The position numbers were made by a program, and so were the translations under genes. The notes beneath the pieces were generated by a model, which saw nothing but the letters and a program-made list of their open reading frames with translations, was not told where the DNA came from and made no database searches. From Paenibacillus massiliensis subsp. panacisoli DSM 21345 (lineage in GTDB: Bacteria > Bacillota > Bacilli > Paenibacillales > Paenibacillaceae), in NCBI RefSeq assembly GCF_000426545.1, contig NZ_AUFO01000032.1, forward strand, positions 1 to 64,000: a DNA stretch of 64,000 bases, in the 5' to 3' direction. Below are positions 54,217 through 61,955 of this stretch, in pieces (positions within the stretch are counted from its first letter, which is position 1; each line of letters opens with the position of its first letter).

Positions 54217-54248
54217 CCTATACCGAATCATACACTCTTTATGAAAGC

Positions 54249-54295
54249 AACCTCTCCCTCCAGCGTTAACTGGAGTGGTGAGGTTATTTGTTTTA
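54249..54295 (+). terminator. Rho-independent terminator after rmlD
   Basis: AACCTC pairs with GAGGTT and, inside, CTCCAG with CTGGAG. ATTTGTTTT follows. Confidence 0.8.
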
Positions 54296-54394
54296 AGGAG
54301 CTGTAGATTGCATGCCGCTTGAGACACGTAATATACTTTGAAGGGTGAGGTTGAGTGTTTTTTTAATTTGTGTTTTAGAAGAGGAGGACAGCCG

Positions 54395-55360
54395 TTGTAT
54401 ACAGTTCTTGTCCTAATGTCCACCTACAATGGTGAGAAGTACATAGATGAGCAAATGCAGAGTTTGCTGGCTCAAGAAGAAGTAAATCTTCATATACTCG
54501 TCAGGGATGATGGCTCGAAAGACAATACACTAGAGAGGCTGAGTCATTGGGAAAGCCAATACCCGAATCATATTACGACTATGCTAGCATCCAATATAGG
54601 AGTGGTGAGGAGCTTTTTTGAGCTAATAGAGCAATGCCCAGACCAGTACGATTACTATGCGTTCTGTGATCAGGATGATGTGTGGTTGTCTACTAAGCTA
54701 ATCAGTGCGATTCACAAGCTGAATGCTCACTCCAAGTTATCTACTGAGTTGTCCAATGAACAGGCTGACACACGTCCTCTAATGTATTGCTCTACGACGC
54801 AGATGACTGATGAGGCTTTGAATCCTACGAAGCTATGGCCACCTATGCCAGAGAAGAGGCTCAGCCCCTATAACGCGCTGATTGAAAATGTATGTGTAGG
54901 TTGTACAATGCTGATGAATCGTGAAGCGATGCTGCTGATCAAGCAACAGATGCCTAAGCAAGTGGATAAGGTCATCATGCATGATTGGTGGGTCTATTTG
55001 TCTGTATCTTGTTTTGGTGAGGTGGTGTTCGATGAGAAGTCTTACATCCTGTATCGGCAGCATCAGCATAATGCGCTGGGGGGAGCTACAGACCGGTTAT
55101 TTAGCAAATGGGTAAAACGGATTAAAAGGTTCATAAAGGGGAAAAACCGATATATTCTCAGCATACAGGCCGATGAATTTATGGCTACCTTTGGAGAGCG
55201 TGTCAAGCCTACATATCAGCAGGACATCAACAACTTCCTGAGGGCTTACCGCAAAGGCCCTGTTCGACGACTCCAATATATTCTTCAGACCCCTTTTTAT
55301 AGACAGTCTGCTTCAGATCATTTTATTTTTAAGCTGGTCTACATAATGGGCAAGCTGTAG
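54395..55360 (+). CDS. Family-2 glycosyltransferase (RgpB/RfbG rhamnosyltransferase-like)
   Basis: A 321-residue GT2 enzyme. It has VLVLMSTYNGEKYIDEQ, VRDDGSKDNT and FCDQDDVWL, the pattern of alpha-rhamnosyltransferases of the RgpB/RfbG group, and MHDWWVYLSV near the acceptor region. The start is a TTG at 54395 with GAGGAGG seven bases before it; the frame is open 19 codons upstream without a good site. It forms a separate transcription unit between two hairpins. Confidence 0.86.
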   Translation: MYTVLVLMSTYNGEKYIDEQMQSLLAQEEVNLHILVRDDGSKDNTLERLSHWESQYPNHITTMLASNIGVVRSFFELIEQCPDQYDYYAFCDQDDVWLSTKLISAIHKLNAHSKLSTELSNEQADTRPLMYCSTTQMTDEALNPTKLWPPMPEKRLSPYNALIENVCVGCTMLMNREAMLLIKQQMPKQVDKVIMHDWWVYLSVSCFGEVVFDEKSYILYRQHQHNALGGATDRLFSKWVKRIKRFIKGKNRYILSIQADEFMATFGERVKPTYQQDINNFLRAYRKGPVRRLQYILQTPFYRQSASDHFIFKLVYIMGKL

Positions 55361-55394
55361 TCTGCATTTTTCTCCAGATGCTGGAACTTTTCTC

Positions 55395-55433
55395 GCAAAG
55401 AAACGTCTACATAGATGTAAGACGTCTCTTTGC
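55395..55433. repeat. Hairpin between two glycosyltransferase genes
   Basis: A 14-bp stem with one mismatch (GCAAAGAAACGTCT / AGACGTCTCTTTGC) without a T tail on either strand. Possibly a weak terminator or RNA-processing site. Confidence 0.5.
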
Positions 55434-55533
55434 TGTGTCGAAAATCCCTCAGTGAAGCATCTCTACCGTCACAGCGCAGCACAATATGCTATAATCATTG
55501 ATAGATTACGATGAAGTCAGGAGATTAGCTTTC

Positions 55534-56451
55534 ATGGATGTAAGCATATTGATCGTCAATTACAACACGCAGCGCCTAACCTTGGACTGTCTTGCATCGG
55601 TATACGCGTCACAGACCCGGTTCAGCTATGAGGTCATTGTGATTGACAATCATTCCAGTGACGGTTCCGTGGAGGCGATACGCGCACAATTTCCAGCAGC
55701 TACTCTGATTGCGAATGAGGAGAACACCGGATTTGCCAAAGCCAATAATCAAGGCATGGATGTAGCCTCCGGGCGATACATACTGCTGTTGAACTCAGAT
55801 ACGCTGATGCAGTTGGACACACTGGAGACTATGGTTGAGTTGATGGATAGCCGTCCGGATCTCGGGGCAGCAGGCTGTAAAGTAATCTTACCCGACGGTT
55901 CACTGGATAAAGCATGCAAGCGAGGCTTTCCTACCCCATCTGCGTCATTTTATTATGCGTTCGGCTTTTCCAAGCGCTATCCCGATAATCCCAAGTATAA
56001 TCAGTATCAGCTAGGGCATTTGGACCCGGATGAAGAATATCCTGTAGATGTGCTTGTTGGGGCATTTATGCTGGTGCGTCGAGAGACCATTGACCAGATC
56101 GGAGGGCTGGACGAGACCTTCTTCATGTATGGTGAGGATATTGACTGGTGCTACCGAATCAAACAGGCTGGATGGGGTATTTACTACTATCCACGCACAT
56201 ATATTGTTCATATCAAGGGAGGCAGCGCCAGACGTCGTCCGCCAAAGATCATCTATGAGTTTCATAGAGCGATGTGGGTGTTTCATCGCAAGCATTATTA
56301 CAGCAAGTATAATCTATTTACGAATATAGCCGTCTGGTCAGGTATTGCGTTGAAATATACAATGGCCATGGCGATGAATCGTTTCAGGGCACCTGCACCG
56401 CCCAGACCGTCGAATACGCATGAAGAATCACGTACCGAGGTGAAAGCATGA
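55534..56451 (+). CDS. Family-2 glycosyltransferase (WbbL/rhamnosyltransferase-like)
   Basis: A 305-residue GT2 enzyme. It has VSILIVNYNTQRLTLDCL, VIDNHSSDGSVEAI, NTGFAKANNQG, LLNSDT and FFMYGEDIDWCYRIKQAG, typical of WbbL-type rhamnosyltransferases. The ATG at 55534 follows AGGAG. It overlaps the next gene by four bases (ATGA), so it is coupled to the initiating transferase and may add the second sugar of the glycan or its core. Confidence 0.9.
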   Translation: MDVSILIVNYNTQRLTLDCLASVYASQTRFSYEVIVIDNHSSDGSVEAIRAQFPAATLIANEENTGFAKANNQGMDVASGRYILLLNSDTLMQLDTLETMVELMDSRPDLGAAGCKVILPDGSLDKACKRGFPTPSASFYYAFGFSKRYPDNPKYNQYQLGHLDPDEEYPVDVLVGAFMLVRRETIDQIGGLDETFFMYGEDIDWCYRIKQAGWGIYYYPRTYIVHIKGGSARRRPPKIIYEFHRAMWVFHRKHYYSKYNLFTNIAVWSGIALKYTMAMAMNRFRAPAPPRPSNTHEESRTEVKA

Positions 56452-57848
56452 TTCGCAGAAATCAGCGTTTCCTAACACAACTGTATATTTTGGCAGATTT
56501 CGCAGTCATTCAGTTCTCCTTCCTGATTGCCTGGTTCATTAAGTTCGAGAGTGGGCTCATCCCATATGAGCAGCCGCTTCCTATTGAGGTGTACGGTGGA
56601 TGGAGTCTGATCTACGGGACCATTGCGGTGTCTATCGGGATTATGATCGGGCTCTATACGACCACTCGTAAGAAACGATATGCCGATGATCTGATGAAGA
56701 TCCTGCAGACCCATGTTGTGGGCTTGTTCGTTCTCTTGAGTGTCATGTTCTTTGTGAAAGAGATCAACATCTCACGGGGATATCTGGCTATCTATATGGT
56801 GGCTAACGTACTGCTGATACTGTGTTACCGTTACTACGTGAAGAAGGTATTAAAGGCTGTTCGTCAGAAGGGCTATAATAAACAGTTCGTATTAATTCTT
56901 GGTGCGGGCACACTCGGCAAGACATTCTATGCCAATCTCCAGCAGTATCCGGATCTGGGTTATGAGGTAATCGGATTTCTCGATGACAAGCGTACATGGT
57001 CTGAGGAGGAGGAAGGTCTGTATCAGCCGATTCTTGGTACGCTCGGTGACCTTGAGGCTACCTTAAAGCGACTGATGATTGATGAAGTCATTCTGGCCCT
57101 TCCGCTGGATGCTCACCACAAGTATCCAAGAATCATTAATCAGTGTGAAAAAGCTGGTGTTCGCACGCTGATCATTCCAGACTTTTTTGATTACTTGCCG
57201 GCACGCCCCTACTTCGATAATTTTGCAGGTATGCCGATGATCAACGTCAGAGATATTCCACTGGATATCGCGGCTAATCGACTGTTCAAACGAACCTTCG
57301 ACATCGTGTTCTCGCTGTTTGCGATTATACTTACGTCACCAGTCATGCTGGCTGTGGCGATCGGAGTGAAGCTGACCTCACGCGGACCTATTATTTTCAA
57401 GCAGGAGCGAGTAGGGCTTAACCGTCGCACATTCTATATGTATAAATTCCGTTCTATGCGATTACTCCCACCAGGTGCAGCAGATACAGGCTGGACGATT
57501 GAGAATGATCCAAGACGGACAAAGTTCGGTTCCTTTATTCGCAAGACGAGCCTTGATGAGCTTCCACAGTTCTTTAATGTGCTCTTGGGACATATGAGCG
57601 TCGTCGGGCCACGACCGGAAAGACCGTTCTTCGTAGATCAGTTTCGTGAGGAAATCCCGAAATACATGGTCAAGCATCACGTGCGACCAGGAATTACGGG
57701 CTGGGCGCAGAGCAATGGCCTTCGCGGAGATACCTCCATTGAGGAGCGGATTAAGCATGACATTTTCTATATTGAGAACTGGTCGTTGCTTTTCGATATC
57801 AAAATTATTTTCCTGACCATCCGCAATGGCTTCAAAAATGCATATTAA
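56448..57848 (+). CDS. wsfP: Undecaprenyl-phosphate hexose-1-phosphate transferase (WsfP/WbaP type)
   Basis: A 466-residue membrane enzyme that starts glycan assembly by moving a hexose-1-phosphate from a UDP-sugar to undecaprenyl phosphate. Four N-terminal helices (about 10-125) are followed by a Rossmann-like CoA-binding-type domain (LILGAGTLGKTF, 147-158) and a further helix near 285. The bacterial sugar transferase domain has KRTFDIVFSL, KQERVGLN, YKFRSM, KTSLDELPQFFNVL, VGPRPERP and RPGITGWAQ. WsfP (P. alvei) and WsaP (G. stearothermophilus) start S-layer glycans with galactose; glucose is equally possible here. Confidence 0.92.
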   Translation: MIRRNQRFLTQLYILADFAVIQFSFLIAWFIKFESGLIPYEQPLPIEVYGGWSLIYGTIAVSIGIMIGLYTTTRKKRYADDLMKILQTHVVGLFVLLSVMFFVKEINISRGYLAIYMVANVLLILCYRYYVKKVLKAVRQKGYNKQFVLILGAGTLGKTFYANLQQYPDLGYEVIGFLDDKRTWSEEEEGLYQPILGTLGDLEATLKRLMIDEVILALPLDAHHKYPRIINQCEKAGVRTLIIPDFFDYLPARPYFDNFAGMPMINVRDIPLDIAANRLFKRTFDIVFSLFAIILTSPVMLAVAIGVKLTSRGPIIFKQERVGLNRRTFYMYKFRSMRLLPPGAADTGWTIENDPRRTKFGSFIRKTSLDELPQFFNVLLGHMSVVGPRPERPFFVDQFREEIPKYMVKHHVRPGITGWAQSNGLRGDTSIEERIKHDIFYIENWSLLFDIKIIFLTIRNGFKNAY

Positions 57849-57968
57849 TCATGAGAAGCATGAAAAGATTTTTTAGTTAGTTTTTGAGTCAGTTATGCTT
57901 ATAAACAAGCTTATGGTACGTAAACTATCAAGCACTCATGACCATTATCTTATTAGAAAATTATTGAG

Positions 57969-58004
57969 CCTCATCACGGCGTTCAAGCCGGGTGAGGTTT
58001 TTTG
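57969..58004 (+). terminator. Rho-independent terminator ending the glycan cluster
   Basis: CCTCATCACGGC pairs with GCCGGGTGAGG, with one offset, and is followed by TTTTTTG. Confidence 0.88.
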
Positions 58005-58710
58005 TTGTCGCATGGACAGCTGATGATGCACAAGTAAGTTCCACAAGAAGGATTGCTTTCTCTGTTCATTATGCAATGAGAAGTGAGGAATTAGTGGGAA
58101 GAGGTAGGCAGAGGTAGGCAGAGTAGGGATATGAAGAGTAACAACAAGGTGAAGTGCGGTTAGGTGTTGAAGTGGAGGTGCTATTGTGGAAAAGAAAACG
58201 GAGAAATAACTTTTATCCACAGAAATGAGTGCTAAGAATGAGTTTTACTGACTTACCCACAGTTTATAAACAGATGTTAACAGGTTACTCACAATATTCA
58301 CAGTGTTCATCCACAAGTTATCCCTAGTTATAAACATTCTGTGCACAGTTTGTGCTTATCTCGGGGATAAAATCGGTATGATCGTCCCTGTTATTCAGTC
58401 ATTATCCCTAAAATGTTAGGAAGTTAAGTTTTTGACTTAGTTAATGTACCGCCGACTAAGAAGTTATTCACATGTATGCGTTCTTCGAGTTCCATCTTGG
58501 GGTAGTAGGGGAAAGGATATGCACAGATATGCTCTTCTTTTGATGACCTGTAAATAAAGCGACCTTTCATACCAGATCTTTTTTAATTCCTTTTGCCCTG
58601 CCAATGATCAGTCTTTTAGAGGTTTACTATTGAACGGGGTAACCTGTTTATTACATACGAATCGCGAGTAATGCAGCATTCTGAGGGTCTAATTCTGAAT
58701 AGGTATAAAT
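58005..58710. other. Large gene-free region upstream of pcrB
   Basis: No credible gene. It contains a 10-bp tandem repeat GAGGTAGGCA (58102-58121), the DnaA-box cluster (58213-58472) and AT-rich sequence. A leftward open frame of 91 codons (57945-58220) runs through the terminator and is rejected. Confidence 0.6.
58213..58472 (+). promoter_or_regulatory. DnaA-box cluster
   Basis: Matches to the DnaA box TTATNCACA, all on the plus strand. TTATCCACA (58213) and TTATTCACA (58464) are perfect. One mismatch each is seen in TTACCCACA (58253), TTATAAACA (58264), TTACTCACA (58285), ATATTCACA (58294), TCATCCACA (58307) and TTATAAACA (58328). Two mismatches are seen in TTATCCCTA (58318 and 58402). DnaA binds such clusters at oriC, at titration or reactivation sites and at regulated promoters. 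No dnaA or dnaN is nearby, so this is probably not oriC. Confidence 0.8.
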
Positions 58711-58765
58711 TGTTCGTATAAAATGCGAACATCAAATTGACTTGCATCCCTCGCTGTCTTAGACT
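58711..58765 (+). promoter_or_regulatory. Promoter of pcrB-pcrA-ligA with adjoining dyad
   Basis: TTGACT (58737-58742) and TAGACT (58760-58765) are 17 bp apart. Immediately upstream lies a dyad TGTTCG-N9-CGAACA (58711-58731), a possible regulator site. The half-sites are in the opposite order to a LexA box. Confidence 0.55.
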
Positions 58766-58804
58766 AATCCTAGCAGGTTAACCGTTAACGTGGAGGAATG
58801 AGGC

Positions 58805-59506
58805 TTGAAGGAACAGTTGAGAGCATGGAGGCATGTATTTAAGCTTGATCCGGACAAGATTGTATCGGATGAAGCGCTGGATGCTGTCTGCATGTCAGGC
58901 ACAGATGCTATAATGATCGGCGGCTCTTCGGGAGTTACCTATGATAACACCGTTGACTTGCTATCACGTGTGCGCAGATATGAACTGCCGTGTGTACAGG
59001 AGGTGTCGGAGCTTGAAGCAGTTGTCCCTGGCTTTGACCTGTATATGGTGCCGATGGTGCTGAACACGCAGGATTCCAATTGGATTATGGGACAGCATCG
59101 TGTGGGCATCGAGCGCTTTGGCTACATGATTCCGTGGGAGCTCGTCGTAGCTGAGGGGTACATTGTATTAAATGAACATGCGACGGTGGCCAAGTTGACT
59201 GGCGCAGATGCACGGATTGATACGGATGCAGTAGCAGCTTATGCACAAATAGCCGACAGATTGATGTCCCTCCCGATCGTGTACCTGGAATACAGCGGAA
59301 CATATGGAGACATGAGCACAGTTCGGCGTGTGCATCGCTCATTAGATCAGGCACAGTTATTTTATGGTGGCGGGATAACTACGGCCGAGCGAGCTGCAGA
59401 AGCAGCGGCAGCGGCAGATACCGTTGTTGTCGGTAACATTGTGTACGATGATCTGGAGCAGGCACTAGCTACGGTAAGTGCAGTCAAGGATGTTTTACGT
59501 AGTTAA
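58805..59506 (+). CDS. pcrB: Heptaprenylglyceryl phosphate synthase (PcrB)
   Basis: A 233-residue TIM-barrel prenyltransferase that joins a long prenyl diphosphate (heptaprenyl in Bacillus) to glycerol-1-phosphate, giving an archaeal-type ether lipid. It has FKLDPDK near the start, GTDAIMIGGSSGVT, PMVLNTQDSNWIMG, YLEYSGTYGD and the phosphate-binding LFYGGGITT. The start is TTG with GGAGG nine bases upstream. It is first gene of pcrB-pcrA-ligA, the same order as in B. subtilis. Confidence 0.95.
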   Translation: MKEQLRAWRHVFKLDPDKIVSDEALDAVCMSGTDAIMIGGSSGVTYDNTVDLLSRVRRYELPCVQEVSELEAVVPGFDLYMVPMVLNTQDSNWIMGQHRVGIERFGYMIPWELVVAEGYIVLNEHATVAKLTGADARIDTDAVAAYAQIADRLMSLPIVYLEYSGTYGDMSTVRRVHRSLDQAQLFYGGGITTAERAAEAAAAADTVVVGNIVYDDLEQALATVSAVKDVLRS

Positions 59507-59608
59507 TTTCAAATTATATAGTAGCTATCTTAGTTGATTAGTAGTTTTTTGTAGTGATTCAGAAGTGATTATCTATTCAAGTTTATGAAAAATGGGAGGC
59601 AACGTAAC

Positions 59609-61933
59609 ATGCAGCCGATTGATATACATGAGGCAATACAACGTCTCAATCCACCGCAACGACAAGCGGTAGAAGCGACAGAAGGACCCCTACTGATCAT
59701 GGCAGGTGCCGGCTCGGGAAAAACACGCGTGCTGACGCATCGCATTGCGTACCTGATCGCTACGCGCAAGGCACCGCCTTGGAGCATACTGGCGATTACC
59801 TTTACGAACAAGGCGGCCCGCGAAATGCAGGAGCGTGTATCCAAGCTGATTGGCTCAGCTGGACGGGACATCTGGGTATCGACATTCCACTCCATGTGCG
59901 TTCGAATTCTGCGCAAGGATATAGAACGAATTGGCTTTACCTCGAACTTCAGCATTCTGGACTCGGGAGACCAGCTCTCCGTGATCCGCGCATGTATGAA
60001 GGACCAGAACATTGATACGAAGAAATTCGAGCCTAAGGCAGTACAGGCTATGATGAGTGCAGCCAAGAATGAGCTGGTAACCCCGGAAATGTATGAGCGC
60101 AAGATTGGCGATTATTTCGAGGGAATTGTGTCCAAAGTATATACCATGTACCAGAAGCGCTTGAAGAGCAACAACTCCCTGGACTTTGATGATCTGATCA
60201 TGACTACGATTCAGCTCTTCAAGGAAGTGCCGGAGGTACTGGATTTCTATCAGAAGAAGTTCCAATACATCCATGTCGATGAGTATCAGGATACGAACCG
60301 GGCCCAGTATATGCTAACCCGCATGCTGGCAGACAAGCATCATCGTATTTGTGTTGTAGGGGATAGTGATCAGTCCATCTATCGCTGGCGTGGAGCAGAT
60401 ATCTCGAACATTTTGAATTTTGAAGAGGATTATCCTGAGGCACGCACGATTCTACTGGAGCAAAATTACCGCTCGACCTCCAATATCCTGAACGCAGCGA
60501 ATGAAGTCATTGCCCAGAATAGCGGACGTAAGCCCAAGAAGCTGTGGACGGACAAAGAAGGCGGACCAAAGATCAAGGTCTATCGGGCAGACTCGGAGCA
60601 TGATGAAGGATACTTCATTGCTTCGGAGATTCAGAAGAACGTTAAGGCTAACAAGAACTACAGTAATCATGCGATTTTGTATCGTACTAATGCGCAATCC
60701 CGGGTTGTGGAGGAAATACTCATCAAGTCGGATATTCCTTACCAGATTGTAGGGGGCGTGAAGTTCTATGATCGGAAGGAGATCAAGGATCTGCTTGCGT
60801 ATCTACGCCTTTTATCCAACCCTGATGATGATATCAGTCTCATTCGCATCATTAACGTTCCCAAGCGGGGAATAGGTGATACTACGGTAGCCAAACTGCA
60901 AGGTGCTGCGGGTGAGCGTGGTATTTCGATTTTCCGAATCCTGCAGGTTGTGGATGATCTGGGCTTCGCGGGACGCACACGTAATGCGCTTGTTGAATTT
61001 TACGATATGATTGCGGCTCTACATCAGATGGTGGAGTACCTGTCTGTGACGGAGCTTACGGAAAAGATACTGGAAATGTCCCAGTACCGAATGGAGCTGC
61101 AGCAGGAAAATACGCTGGAGTCCCGAGCTCGTCTGGAGAATATTGATGAGTTCTTATCTGTGACGATGGAATTCGAGAACAAGAATGATGATAAGTCATT
61201 AGTGTCATTCCTGACGGACCTTGCCCTCATTGCGGATATTGATTCCATGAATGATGATCCTGAGGAGCAGGCGGATTCTGTCATTCTGATGACGATGCAT
61301 AGTGCCAAGGGGCTGGAGTTCCCGGTTGTCTTTATCGTGGGCATGGAGGAAGGAGTATTCCCGCATAGCCGTGCTTTCCTGGACCAGGAAGAGCTGGAGG
61401 AAGAGCGTCGACTGGCTTATGTAGGGATTACTCGGGCCGAGCAGCAGTTGTTCTTGTCCTGTGCGCAGAGCCGAACTTTGTTCGGACGGACTACGGCGAA
61501 TCCACCATCCCGCTTCCTGGAGGAGATTCCCGAGGAGCTTAAGGAAGATACCGGAGTGGCAAGAGATCGCTATCGACGTGGAAGTAACATCGGAGGCTCT
61601 TATGCTGGGAAAGGTCTTGGTTCCAGTGGAAACAGCAATTTTGGAGGCGGTCGCTCTTTCGATGCCCTGAGTCGTAGTGGCTCCAGTGCAACCTCTACCT
61701 CTACTTCGCGGGTTACCGTATCTGGCCCAGGCGCCAAGCCTGCAGCTCCAAGCAAGGCAAGCGACGGCTCCTTTGCCGCAGGCGATAAGGTGCAGCATGG
61801 CAAATGGGGAACAGGCACGATTGTGGCAGTCAAAGGCACCGGCAATGATATGGAGCTTCAAATTGCGTTCCCTGCTCCAGTTGGCGTCAAGCGGCTGTTG
61901 GCGGGCTTTGCTCCCATTACCAAAGTGGAATAA
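59609..61933 (+). CDS. pcrA: ATP-dependent DNA helicase PcrA
   Basis: A 774-residue UvrD/Rep-family 3'-5' helicase needed for replication, repair and removal of RecA filaments. It has the Q motif LNPPQRQAV, Walker A AGAGSGKT, ITFTNKAA, VDEYQDTNRAQY, GDSDQSIYRWRGAD, MTMHSAKGLEF and VGITRA. A low-complexity Gly/Ser linker leads to a C-terminal Tudor-like fold (GDKVQHGKWGTGTIV) that binds RNA polymerase. The ATG at 59609 follows GGGAGG by about nine bases; an ATG eight codons earlier overlaps that site's upstream side and is less likely. ligA follows after 22 bp. Confidence 0.97.
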   Translation: MQPIDIHEAIQRLNPPQRQAVEATEGPLLIMAGAGSGKTRVLTHRIAYLIATRKAPPWSILAITFTNKAAREMQERVSKLIGSAGRDIWVSTFHSMCVRILRKDIERIGFTSNFSILDSGDQLSVIRACMKDQNIDTKKFEPKAVQAMMSAAKNELVTPEMYERKIGDYFEGIVSKVYTMYQKRLKSNNSLDFDDLIMTTIQLFKEVPEVLDFYQKKFQYIHVDEYQDTNRAQYMLTRMLADKHHRICVVGDSDQSIYRWRGADISNILNFEEDYPEARTILLEQNYRSTSNILNAANEVIAQNSGRKPKKLWTDKEGGPKIKVYRADSEHDEGYFIASEIQKNVKANKNYSNHAILYRTNAQSRVVEEILIKSDIPYQIVGGVKFYDRKEIKDLLAYLRLLSNPDDDISLIRIINVPKRGIGDTTVAKLQGAAGERGISIFRILQVVDDLGFAGRTRNALVEFYDMIAALHQMVEYLSVTELTEKILEMSQYRMELQQENTLESRARLENIDEFLSVTMEFENKNDDKSLVSFLTDLALIADIDSMNDDPEEQADSVILMTMHSAKGLEFPVVFIVGMEEGVFPHSRAFLDQEELEEERRLAYVGITRAEQQLFLSCAQSRTLFGRTTANPPSRFLEEIPEELKEDTGVARDRYRRGSNIGGSYAGKGLGSSGNSNFGGGRSFDALSRSGSSATSTSTSRVTVSGPGAKPAAPSKASDGSFAAGDKVQHGKWGTGTIVAVKGTGNDMELQIAFPAPVGVKRLLAGFAPITKVE

Positions 61934-61955
61934 TGAATAAAGGAGTGGCTTCTTA

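Noticed and set aside
57945..58220. Leftward 91-codon open frame after the glycan cluster
   Set aside because: Crosses a strong terminator and has no ribosome site or homology.
58213..58472. Chromosomal origin oriC
   Set aside because: DnaA boxes are present but there is no dnaA, dnaN or rpmH nearby and the flanks are pcrB and a glycan cluster.
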